Assembly: GCA_037147395.1 (NCBI GenBank) | Contig: JBAWVG010000035.1 | Location: 1 to 15,839 of the forward strand | DNA from: VFJL01 sp037147395 | GTDB lineage: Bacteria; Pseudomonadota; Gammaproteobacteria; Burkholderiales; Nitrosomonadaceae | Reading direction: 5' to 3' | Length of the DNA stretch: 15,839 nucleotides | In this document: positions 6,799-14,189 of the stretch, one piece after another | How positions within the stretch are numbered: the stretch's first letter is position 1 | Layout of the letters: each line of letters starts with the position of its first letter | The notes under the pieces: generated by a model | Seen by the model: only the letters and a program-made list of their open reading frames with translations | The model's database searches: none | What the model was told of the DNA's origin: nothing | Translations under genes and position numbers: made by a program

Positions 6799-6809
6799 GC
6801 TCAACCTCC

Positions 6810-6885
6810 GGGTCGTTAGCTCAGTCGGTAGAGCAGCGGACTTTTAATCCGTTGGTCGCGAGTTCAAATCTCGCACGGCCTACCA
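6810..6885 (+). tRNA. tRNA-Lys (UUU)
   Basis: Complete 76-base cloverleaf. The acceptor strand GGGTCGT pairs with ACGGCCT, allowing G-U pairs. The D-arm is GCTC...GAGC, the anticodon stem GCGGA/TCCGT has loop CTTTTAA (anticodon UUU), and the T-arm GCGAG/CTCGC has loop TTCAAAT. The 3' CCA is encoded (6883-6885). Confidence 0.97.
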
Positions 6886-6899
6886 AATATGCTCGGGCA

Positions 6900-6930
6900 C
6901 GGGATAAATTATCCCGCCCTCAGTCGTTTT
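6900..6930 (+). terminator. Stem-loop after tRNA-Lys, possible terminator
   Basis: CGGGATAA and TTATCCCG around one base (6900-6916) form a GC-topped stem, effectively 6 bp with a 5-base loop. A short GTTTTG follows at 6926-6931. The T-run is short and offset, so termination may be partial. If it fails, the tRNA and the hydrolase gene share a transcript, because the hydrolase frame opens at the end of this element. Confidence 0.45.
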
Positions 6931-7951
6931 GCTTTATCTCACATATCCAATCTTGAAAAGATTGCCCCTCCCCCAGCCTTACACTGCTCCAACTTGGCTC
7001 TTGGGGGGGAATGCGCAAACTATCTACCCCTACCTGTTACCTATGTCTCCGATCGCTTACCGACGCGAACGCTGGGAACTGGATGACGGAGACTTTATTG
7101 ACATTGATTGGTTAGATAGCATCATTGATGCCCCACTGGTGGTTCTTTTCCATGGACTGGAGGGTGATTCCTGCAGCCATTATGTATTGAGCATCATGGG
7201 GGCGCTACAGGATTTAGGTTGGCGGGGGGCGGTCGTACATTTTCGTGGCTGCTCAGGCTCACCCAATCGATTACCACGAGCTTATCATGCGGGCGATTCG
7301 GATGAGATTGATTGGATATTACGGAGGATTAGCAGTCAAAATGGAGGGGTCTCTTCCGCGCCGATTTATACGGTCGGCGTATCTCTGGGTGGCAATGCCC
7401 TGCTAAAATGGCTAGGCGAGCAAGGCGAACAAGCTTACCGAATAGTCGCTGGCGCGGCAGCAGTTTCCGTTCCGCTCGACTTGGCCGCTGCCGGAGAGGC
7501 ACTCGATTCAGGCTTCAACAGAGTCTACACTCGACACTTCCTTGGCACCCTAAAGTTCAAGGCATTGGGGAAAATCGCCCGATTTCCAGGTACGCTTGAC
7601 GCTGATGCGGTAGTTGCATGCACTACAATATATCAATTCGATAATGCCGTGACCGCACCTCTGCACGGGTTCCGCAACACTGATGAATACTGGAGACAGT
7701 CCAGTAGCAAACCCTGGCTCAAGCATGTTCAGGTGCCCACGTTGGTTATTAACGCCCTCAATGACCCCTTCATGCCCTCCTCCGTATTGCCGACAAAAAC
7801 GGATGTTTCATCTGCAGTCACGCTAGAGTTCCCAGAACAAGGGGGGCACGCGGGATTCCTGAGCCCCCCGTTTCCTGGCAGACTGACCTGGTTACCGAAA
7901 AGAATAATTAATTTCTTCCAAAATCAAGTCGGTCAAAGTACTCGCGACTGA
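6929..7951 (+). CDS. Alpha/beta hydrolase of the YheT family
   Basis: Predicted serine hydrolase of the YheT/ABHD1-3 type. E. coli YheT has esterase-like features but no settled physiological substrate. The product is up to 340 residues. It opens with the family motif YTAPTWLLGGNAQTIYP and has the oxyanion strand LFHGLEGD near 73-80. The nucleophile elbow GVSLGG carries S152, and the acid is likely D279 in NALNDPFMP. The histidine is H307 in GGHAGF, so the triad looks complete. The start is uncertain. No ATG precedes the conserved N-terminal motif. The first possible codon is TTG at 6929, with further TTG codons at 6953 and 6962, and none has a good ribosome binding site. It follows tRNA-Lys and faces trhP. 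Confidence 0.88.
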   Translation: MLYLTYPILKRLPLPQPYTAPTWLLGGNAQTIYPYLLPMSPIAYRRERWELDDGDFIDIDWLDSIIDAPLVVLFHGLEGDSCSHYVLSIMGALQDLGWRGAVVHFRGCSGSPNRLPRAYHAGDSDEIDWILRRISSQNGGVSSAPIYTVGVSLGGNALLKWLGEQGEQAYRIVAGAAAVSVPLDLAAAGEALDSGFNRVYTRHFLGTLKFKALGKIARFPGTLDADAVVACTTIYQFDNAVTAPLHGFRNTDEYWRQSSSKPWLKHVQVPTLVINALNDPFMPSSVLPTKTDVSSAVTLEFPEQGGHAGFLSPPFPGRLTWLPKRIINFFQNQVGQSTRD

Positions 7952-7970
7952 ATTCTGACAACACTTATTC

Positions 7971-7989
7971 CGAGTGTGAAGCATACTCG
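7971..7989. other. Hairpin between convergent genes
   Basis: CGAGTGT and ACATACTCG-type arms (7971-7977 with 7983-7989) pair over 7 bases including one G-U, around the loop GAAGC. They lie in the 48-base gap between the stops of the hydrolase gene and trhP. No T-run follows on either strand, so it would be at most a weak bidirectional terminator or RNA 3'-end stabiliser. Confidence 0.3.
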
Positions 7990-7999
7990 TGGCTAGCGA

Positions 8000-9379
8000 T
8001 TACAGCAGTCTGGCTACGAAAGCTTTTTCAACATTTCCTGTCAAAGGGATCTTGACCCGGTATCCACTACCCGGTGCAACCTGAACCGACTCACCATTTG
8101 GACTTTGCATATTTGCAAGTTCGATTACTCTATTGCCAGAGGGGTGAATGATTTCCAGTCGGTCACCAACCTGAAAGCGGTTCTTCACCAGCACTTCGGC
8201 CATGCCGCTGACTACGTCGAAACTGGTAATATCACCCACATATTGGCTCCGATTCGATTCCGAATGGCCTCGTAGATAATTCTGCGTGTCGCTGGCATGA
8301 TGACGCTGATAAAAACCATCCGTATACCCACGATTAGCCAGTCCCTCCAACTCACCTAGCAGAGTGGGGTCCAAAGGATTTCCTGATACCGCGTCGTCTA
8401 TTGCCTTGCGATAGACCTGCGCAGTACGGGCAACGTAATACACTGACTTGGTGCGTCCTTCAATTTTCAGTGAATCCACGCCGATTCTAACTAGACGCTC
8501 GACGTGCTCTACGGCCCGGAGATCTTTGGAATTCATTATGTAGGTACCATGCTCATCTTCCAGGATAGGCATCAACTGGCCAGGGCGCTCTTTCTCCTCG
8601 ATCAGATAAACCTGGTCAGCGGCAGGATGACGTTTAATTGCGCCATCTCCACCTCCACTGCTGGCGAAGTTATCTCCCCCATTTGATTGCATGAGAGCCT
8701 GATTAAAATCAAAATCAATTTTTTGCACATCCCGTATATCGCCGCTGGCATCTTCTTCAGCTGACTTAACCTTGTAATCCCACCGACAGGAGTTGGTACA
8801 AGTACCCTGATTAGGATCGCGATGATTAAAATATCCTGACAACAGACAACGCCCTGAATAAGCGATACATAATGCACCGTGAACAAAAACCTCCAATTCC
8901 ATATCAGGACACAACTGGCGAATTTCTTCAATCTCATCGAGTGACAACTCGCGCGACAGGATTACCCGCGTCAATCCCATTTTTTGCCAAAACTTTACCC
9001 CAGCATAATTAACCGTATTAGCTTGAACGGAGAGGTGTATCGGCACTTCCGGCCATTTCTCCCGGACCAACATAATGAGCCCAGGATCGGCCATGATCAG
9101 TGCATCCGGTTTCATAGCAATCACAGGCTCCATATCAGCCAGGTAAGTCTTTACTTTTGCATTGTGCGGAATGATATTGCTGGCAACGAGAAACTTCTTA
9201 CCTATAGAATGCGCTTCGGCGATCCCCGTACGTATCTGCTCCAAACCAAATTCATTGTTACGAGCGCGCATCGAATACCGCGGCTGACCCGCATAAACCG
9301 CATCTGCACCAAAGGCATAAGCGGCCCGCATTTTATCGAGAGAACCAGCAGGGAGCAAAAGTTCAGGGGCTTTCAACAT
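8000..9379 (-). CDS. trhP: U32 family protein TrhP/YegQ, tRNA uridine hydroxylation
   Basis: Member of the U32 'peptidase' family closest to E. coli YegQ. That protein, renamed TrhP, is needed for prephenate-dependent 5-hydroxylation of wobble uridine 34 in tRNA, so a tRNA-modification role is likelier than proteolysis. The 459-residue product has an N-terminal barrel (PELLLPAGSLDKM, GADAVYAG) and the U32 signature EVFVHGALC near 163-171. A cysteine set, C171, C178, C194 and C198, is expected to hold an iron-sulfur cluster. DEHGTYIMNSKDL (275-287) and SLKIEGRTKS follow, then a C-terminal beta domain. A Gly/Ser/Asn-rich stretch at 232-246 looks like an extra loop relative to E. coli as I recall it. 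The ATG at 9379 has no Shine-Dalgarno site. It is transcribed divergently from dnaE. Confidence 0.9.
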   Translation of the reverse strand: MLKAPELLLPAGSLDKMRAAYAFGADAVYAGQPRYSMRARNNEFGLEQIRTGIAEAHSIGKKFLVASNIIPHNAKVKTYLADMEPVIAMKPDALIMADPGLIMLVREKWPEVPIHLSVQANTVNYAGVKFWQKMGLTRVILSRELSLDEIEEIRQLCPDMELEVFVHGALCIAYSGRCLLSGYFNHRDPNQGTCTNSCRWDYKVKSAEEDASGDIRDVQKIDFDFNQALMQSNGGDNFASSGGGDGAIKRHPAADQVYLIEEKERPGQLMPILEDEHGTYIMNSKDLRAVEHVERLVRIGVDSLKIEGRTKSVYYVARTAQVYRKAIDDAVSGNPLDPTLLGELEGLANRGYTDGFYQRHHASDTQNYLRGHSESNRSQYVGDITSFDVVSGMAEVLVKNRFQVGDRLEIIHPSGNRVIELANMQSPNGESVQVAPGSGYRVKIPLTGNVEKAFVARLL

Positions 9380-9489
9380 GGTGTAGAATTAATAATAAAT
9401 TTCAACATTTATGTTTCGTTTTAAATTAGTCAAAAAATCGAAATTAACCGCAATCAAATACAAGACACTCTGGGCTGAATTGTAACACC
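9380..9489. promoter_or_regulatory. AT-rich divergent spacer between trhP and dnaE
   Basis: These 110 bases must carry signals for both genes. On the minus strand TTGACT (9428-9433) is a fair -35, with AT-rich TAAATG 16 bases downstream as a poor -10. On the plus strand I find no convincing pair. Neither coding start has a purine-rich ribosome binding site. Confidence 0.4.
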
Positions 9490-12400
9490 ATGTCCGTTGC
9501 CCCTAACTTCATCCACCTTCGTCTGCATAGTGAATACTCCATCGTCGATGGTATCGTTCGTATCGACGATGTAGTGGCACAAGCGGTATCTGATGGCATG
9601 CCTGCACTGGCACTGACCGACCTTTCCAACCTATTCGGAATGGTGAAATTTTATCAGGCAGCGCGTGATCATGGAATAAAACCGATTATCGGATGCGATG
9701 TCTGGGTCACTAACGAGGCAGATCGAGATAAACCCTCACGACTGCTGCTGTTATGCCAATCCCACATTGGATATCTGTTGTTGTGTCGACTCCTATCGCG
9801 CGCTTATCGTGAGAATCAGCACCGCGGACGTCCTGAGATTCGTAAATCCTGGCTTAATAAAACCGAAAGTGGATCAGATGAGTTAATCGCACTATCCGGT
9901 GCTCATACTGGCGACATTGGCCTAGCCTTACTTCAGAATAACCCAACCCAGGCTGAGTTACTGGCACGTGACTGGGCAGAACTATTCCCTGAACGTTTTT
10001 ATATTGAAGTGCAGCGAATAGGTTCCGCTAATGAAGAGGCCCTTGTACAGCGGTCACTAGTGCTTGCGTCAAGTTTGCACCTCCCGGTGGTGGCAACACA
10101 ACCGGTACAATTTATAAGTCCGGATGATTACAAAGCACACGAAGCTCGAGTATGTATTGCAGAAGGTTATGTCCTGGGTGACCGCCGTCGACCAAAGAAT
10201 TTCACTGATCAACAATACTGTAAGACCCAGACAGAAATGTCAGAGTTATTCGCTGACATTCCGGCGGCGCTAGCCAACAGTGTAGAGATCGCCAAGCGCT
10301 GTAACTTAATATTGGAACTGGGCATCAACCATCTGCCGCTATTCCCCACCCCCCATAATGAAAGCCTAGAACAGTATCTACACGATCAGGCACTGACTGG
10401 CTTGGAAGAGCGTATGCGTACCCTCTTTCCTGATACTGATATGTGTAATGCGCAGGTACCAAAGTACCGTACACGGCTAGATTTCGAGGTGTCCACCATC
10501 ATCCAGATGGGATTCGCCGGATACTTCTTGATAGTCGCCGATTTCATCAACTGGGCCAAGCACAACGGAATCCCAGTAGGCCCGGGGCGAGGCTCCGGCG
10601 CAGGCTCTCTGGTCGCATACTCTCTCGGCATTACTGATCTTGACCCACTCCGTTATGACTTGCTATTTGAGCGTTTTCTCAATCCTGAGCGGGTATCCAT
10701 GCCAGACTTTGATATCGACTTCTGCCAAGATGGACGTGAACATGTGATCGAGTATGTGAAGCAGAAGTATGGATCTGAGAGTGTTTCACAGATCGTTACT
10801 TTCGGCACTATGGCGGCAAAAGCTGTCGTGCGTGATGTTGGACGGGTGCTAGACCTGCCTTATAACTTTGTAGATCAATTAGCGAAACTAATTCCATTTG
10901 AAATCGGCATGACCCTGAAAAAAGCGCGTGACATAGAGCCCCAATTGAATCAGCGCGCTCAGCAGGAGGAGGGTGTGCGTGACCTGCTAGAACTGGCTCA
11001 ACGGCTGGAAGGAATTGCCCGCAATGTCGGGACCCACGCCGGTGGAGTTCTGATCGCGTCGGGAAAAATCACTGATTTCTGTCCGATCTACTGTGCGGAA
11101 TCAGGGAATTCAGCAGTAAGTCAGTTGGACAAGGATGACGTAGAAAGGATTGGATTAGTAAAGTTTGACTTTCTTGGGTTGAGAACTCTGACCATACTGG
11201 ACTGGACTGTCAGGTACATCAGACAACTGGACACGGAGGTAAGGAATCAGAAGACTGCCCCCTCTAATACGATTGTTGATCAGGACGCGGCTCAGACCAA
11301 GACTAAAGATTCTGGAATCTTCCACTTGGAGAAACTCCCTCTGGACGATCCTGCCACTTATGCTCTGTTACGACAGGGCAATGCCGTGGGGGTGTTCCAG
11401 TTTGAATCACGTGGCATGAAAGATCTACTGCAAAAGACCAAGCCAGACTGCTTCGAAGATATCATCGCCTTAGTTGCCCTATATCGCCCGGGGCCAATGG
11501 ACTTGATCCCTGAATTTACAGAGCGCAAGCAAGGCAAACGAGTGGAGTATCTTGATCCGCGTTTGCAACCCATACTTGGTCCCACTTATGGTGTGATGAT
11601 CTACCAAGAACAAGTAATGCAAATTGCACAAGTGATTGGCGGCTATAGCCTGGGGAGCGCAGACCTGCTGAGACGTGCAATGGGTAAGAAAAAAGTCGAA
11701 GAGATGGCTCAGCAACGGGATATCTTTGTTGCTGGCGCAATCAACAACGGCCTGTCTGATCGAAAAGCAGCAGAATTATTTGGTTTAATGGAAAAGTTTG
11801 CTGGCTACGGTTTTAATAAATCACATGCAGCGGCTTATGCTCTAATTGCATTTCAAACTGCTTACCTTAAGTCACATCATCCGGCGGAATTCATGGCCGC
11901 CACCCTGTCGGCTGACATGGATGACACCGACAAAGCACACTCATTCTTTGAGGACAGCATTAGTAATGGCCTCACGATTCTGCCGCCTGACATTAACTTG
12001 TCCGGTTATCGGTTCGTACCTATAAATAATAAAACTATCCGCTATGGTTTAGGTGCAATAAAAGGAACCGGCGAATCAGCAATAATATCCATCACCGGGG
12101 CGCGGGACCGGGATGGCTCCTACACCAGCCTATTCGATTTCTGCCGACGAGTAGACAAACGGATCGTTAACCGCCGCGTATTGGAATCGCTCATTCGTGC
12201 AGGGGCATTTGATTCCATCAGCACCCATCGCGCAAGTTTACTGGCATCAGTTGGCATCGCACTCGAGTCTGCTGAACAGATCAGCCGAGCCGCCACCCAA
12301 GTAAGTCTATTTGGTGAGGGTGACGGAGCAACAGAACAACCCCAATTGATTGATGTACCACAATGGCCAGAGAAGGAGATGCTGCAAAACGAAAAACTGG

Positions 12401-13047
12401 CATTGGGATTCTATTTAAGTGGTCATCCGTTTCACGCCTATAGTGGTGAACTAAAAAATTTCGTTCACACCCGGCTCGACCAGTTAAATCCCCAGCGGGA
12501 ACCTCAGCTTCTAGCGGGTATTATTTACGGCATCCGCACACAGATGACCCGGCGAGGAAAGATGGGAGTAATCGTACTGGATGATGGCCATGCACGGGTC
12601 GAGATGGTCGTATATAGTGAGCTCTTTGACACTCTCAGAAGTTCACTCAAGGAAGACCAATTGCTGCTAGTAGAGGCCAAGGTGTTTACTAAAGGGGGCG
12701 ACGAAGAGAGTGGGGGCAACCTTCGCATTATCGCCGATAAATTGTATGATTTAGCTGACGCTCGCTCACGCCACGCTAAGAGTATGAAGCTCAATTGCAG
12801 CGGCCTATCAAACACCGGAAAACTTAAGGAACTGCTCGCTCCTTACCGTATGAATAGCAGCCTAGGAAGTACTGATAAGAATATTAACGACAACCGTAGC
12901 TATTGCCCAGTATCAGTCACTTACCGTAACCAAGGTGCAGTATGCGAGCTTGAACTGGGCGACGCGTGGCGAGTAAATCTACAAGATGGCCTGCTACAAT
13001 CGCTGTCAGCGCATTTCCAGACAGAAAATGTCAGGGTAATTTATTGA
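9490..13047 (+). CDS. dnaE: DNA polymerase III subunit alpha
   Basis: Replicative polymerase catalytic subunit, DnaE1 type, 1185 residues (normal length). An N-terminal PHP domain starts FIHLRLHSEYSIVDG. The palm carries GPGRGSGAGSLVAYSLG near 364-380 and PDFDIDF with aspartates D406 and D408. The third catalytic aspartate is expected at D560 in VKFDFLGL. The fingers follow, with YQEQVMQIAQ and GYGFNKSHAAAYAL. A beta-clamp binding pentapeptide QVSLF is at 937-941, then an OB fold (GIIYGIRTQMTRRGKMGVI) near 1005-1023 and a tail for tau contact. Residues about 583-611 form a polar insertion roughly 20 longer than E. coli as I recall it. The ATG is preceded by no clear Shine-Dalgarno site. Tandem TGA stops end the gene. 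It stands alone between trhP and the ribosomal protein operon. Confidence 0.98.
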   Translation: MSVAPNFIHLRLHSEYSIVDGIVRIDDVVAQAVSDGMPALALTDLSNLFGMVKFYQAARDHGIKPIIGCDVWVTNEADRDKPSRLLLLCQSHIGYLLLCRLLSRAYRENQHRGRPEIRKSWLNKTESGSDELIALSGAHTGDIGLALLQNNPTQAELLARDWAELFPERFYIEVQRIGSANEEALVQRSLVLASSLHLPVVATQPVQFISPDDYKAHEARVCIAEGYVLGDRRRPKNFTDQQYCKTQTEMSELFADIPAALANSVEIAKRCNLILELGINHLPLFPTPHNESLEQYLHDQALTGLEERMRTLFPDTDMCNAQVPKYRTRLDFEVSTIIQMGFAGYFLIVADFINWAKHNGIPVGPGRGSGAGSLVAYSLGITDLDPLRYDLLFERFLNPERVSMPDFDIDFCQDGREHVIEYVKQKYGSESVSQIVTFGTMAAKAVVRDVGRVLDLPYNFVDQLAKLIPFEIGMTLKKARDIEPQLNQRAQQEEGVRDLLELAQRLEGIARNVGTHAGGVLIASGKITDFCPIYCAESGNSAVSQLDKDDVERIGLVKFDFLGLRTLTILDWTVRYIRQLDTEVRNQKTAPSNTIVDQDAAQTKTKDSGIFHLEKLPLDDPATYALLRQGNAVGVFQFESRGMKDLLQKTKPDCFEDIIALVALYRPGPMDLIPEFTERKQGKRVEYLDPRLQPILGPTYGVMIYQEQVMQIAQVIGGYSLGSADLLRRAMGKKKVEEMAQQRDIFVAGAINNGLSDRKAAELFGLMEKFAGYGFNKSHAAAYALIAFQTAYLKSHHPAEFMAATLSADMDDTDKAHSFFEDSISNGLTILPPDINLSGYRFVPINNKTIRYGLGAIKGTGESAIISITGARDRDGSYTSLFDFCRRVDKRIVNRRVLESLIRAGAFDSISTHRASLLASVGIALESAEQISRAATQVSLFGEGDGATEQPQLIDVPQWPEKEMLQNEKLALGFYLSGHPFHAYSGELKNFVHTRLDQLNPQREPQLLAGIIYGIRTQMTRRGKMGVIVLDDGHARVEMVVYSELFDTLRSSLKEDQLLLVEAKVFTKGGDEESGGNLRIIADKLYDLADARSRHAKSMKLNCSGLSNTGKLKELLAPYRMNSSLGSTDKNINDNRSYCPVSVTYRNQGAVCELELGDAWRVNLQDGLLQSLSAHFQTENVRVIY

Positions 13048-13115
13048 TGAGCCCCATCATTAGCCATAATCGTAGCTCTGAGCACACAAGCTAAATAAGA
13101 CGGGGGGTGTAGTGG

Positions 13116-13144
13116 TTGACATTCATCCTCGTCTGACATAGAAT
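13116..13144 (+). promoter_or_regulatory. Sigma-70-type promoter of rplM-rpsI
   Basis: A perfect -35 TTGACA (13116-13121) and a -10 TAGAAT (13139-13144) are separated by exactly 17 bases, and lie about 35 bases before the rplM start. It is the strongest promoter in the window, as suits ribosomal protein genes. Confidence 0.88.
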
Positions 13145-13178
13145 TTGCGGCTTTCTTTGAACATGCAAGGCAGGCTTT

Positions 13179-13613
13179 GTGAAAACCTTTTCAGCTAAAC
13201 CGCACGAAGTAATACACGATTGGTTCGTAATAGACGCAACCGACAAGGTTTTGGGTCGGCTCGCAGCCGATATCGCACACCGTTTACGCGGCAAACATAA
13301 GCCCATATTCACCCCACATGTGGATACCGGTGATTTTATCGTGGTGGTCAATGTCGACAAACTGCGAGTAACCGGCAATAAGGCAGAAGACAAGATTTAC
13401 TACCGGCACAGCGGCTACCCAGGCGGCATTTACCAGACCAACTTTACCAAGATGCATGCACGTTTTCCTGGACGACCCTTGGAAAAAGCCGTTAAGGGGA
13501 TGCTACCTAAAGGCCCACTGGGTTATGCCATGCTGAAAAAATTGAAGGTTTATGCTGGCGCTACCCATCCCCACGCGGCACAACAACCGCGACAACTCGA
13601 GGTCAGAACTTAA
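13179..13613 (+). CDS. rplM: 50S ribosomal protein L13 (uL13)
   Basis: Early-assembly protein of the large ribosomal subunit; 144 residues, the usual size. The N-terminus MKTFSAKPHEV and the motifs WFVIDATDKVLGRLA (15-29), RLRGKHKPIFTPHVDTGD, KIYYRHSGYPGG and FPGRPLEKAVKGMLPKGPLG are diagnostic. The start codon is GTG at 13179, with an AAGGCAGG ribosome binding site about four bases upstream. The stop lies 3 bases before the rpsI ATG, and the pair share the promoter at 13116-13144 and the terminator at 14028-14056. L13-S9 pairing is conserved across bacteria. Confidence 0.98.
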   Translation: MKTFSAKPHEVIHDWFVIDATDKVLGRLAADIAHRLRGKHKPIFTPHVDTGDFIVVVNVDKLRVTGNKAEDKIYYRHSGYPGGIYQTNFTKMHARFPGRPLEKAVKGMLPKGPLGYAMLKKLKVYAGATHPHAAQQPRQLEVRT

Positions 13614-13616
13614 CAT

Positions 13617-14009
13617 ATGAGCGCAAATTATAACTATGGCACCGGTCGGCGAAAAAGCGCCGTAGCGCGTGTATTCCTCAAGCCTGGTAGAGGTGCAATA
13701 ACGGTCAACGACAAACCGGTGGATGAATATTTTTCACGTGAAACTGGCCGTATGGTGGTCCGTCAACCACTAGAATTAACCGGTAACCTTACGACTTTCG
13801 ACATCATGATCAATATCCATGGCGGAGGAGAATCGGGGCAAGCTGGGGCGGTACGCCACGGCATTACCCGTGCACTGATTGATTTTGATTCAACACTCAA
13901 GCCCATATTGAGTAAGGCTGGTCTGGTTACACGTGACGCGCGTGAGGTTGAACGGAAGAAAGTTGGTCTGCGCAAGGCCCGTCGACGCAAACAATTTTCA
14001 AAACGTTAA
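13617..14009 (+). CDS. rpsI: 30S ribosomal protein S9 (uS9)
   Basis: Small-subunit protein whose C-terminal tail reaches the P-site tRNA. The 130-residue product has NYNYGTGRRKSAVARVFLKPG (4-24), GRMVVRQPLELT, GGGESGQAGAVRHGITRAL and the basic tail ending RRKQFSKR. The invariant terminal SKR is intact. The ATG follows the rplM stop after 3 bases, and a GAGGT lies rather far upstream inside rplM, so translation is probably coupled to L13. A strong intrinsic terminator follows. Confidence 0.98.
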   Translation: MSANYNYGTGRRKSAVARVFLKPGRGAITVNDKPVDEYFSRETGRMVVRQPLELTGNLTTFDIMINIHGGGESGQAGAVRHGITRALIDFDSTLKPILSKAGLVTRDAREVERKKVGLRKARRRKQFSKR

Positions 14010-14027
14010 ACCCTTCATGTATACCGG

Positions 14028-14056
14028 AAAAGCCGCCAACTTCTGGCGGCTTTTTT
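14028..14056 (+). terminator. Intrinsic terminator of rplM-rpsI
   Basis: AGCCGCCA (14031-14038) and TGGCGGCT (14044-14051) form a perfect GC-rich 8-bp stem with loop ACTTC, extendable by three A-T pairs. It ends in a run of six T (14051-14056) and lies 19 bases after the rpsI stop. Confidence 0.95.
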
Positions 14057-14189
14057 GTTTGGTGCTTATAATCAGCTTTCTTACTTGCTTCTTTTTATGA
14101 GTACGATTCTTTCCGTTTTCCTAAAAAGACAGAAAGACCGACAGATTGTGAAATAAATACCGCTCGCTCCACAGAACCATGGGGACTCT

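Larger units (their letters stand above)
6352..6809. other. 458-bp gene-free spacer between kdsC and tRNA-Lys
   Basis: I see no credible coding region on either strand. The spacer must contain the promoter of the kdsC operon, but I find no near-consensus sigma-70 pair on the minus strand; CTCTATATGATG (6405-6416) is only a weak -10 candidate. It does contain several short symmetrical elements, listed separately, plus the tRNA-Lys promoter at its right end. The left third is more GC-rich than the AT-rich right half, suggesting two regulatory regions back to back. Confidence 0.6.

Noticed and set aside
6741..6809. Possible integration (attachment) site at tRNA-Lys
   Set aside because: No partial duplication of the tRNA 3' end, integrase or mobile gene is visible nearby; both flanks are housekeeping genes.
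8984..9424. 146-codon open frame on the plus strand opposite the start of trhP
   Set aside because: Antisense to conserved U32 coding sequence, no ribosome binding site and no known domain.
13091..13393. 100-codon open frame on the minus strand over the rplM promoter and start
   Set aside because: Overlaps the strongest promoter and conserved L13 codons; a chance antisense frame.
14067..14072. TATAAT between rpsI and argC as the argC promoter
   Set aside because: A perfect -10 hexamer, but the position of its -35 falls in the terminator stem with no match, and it is too far from argC to assign without evidence.
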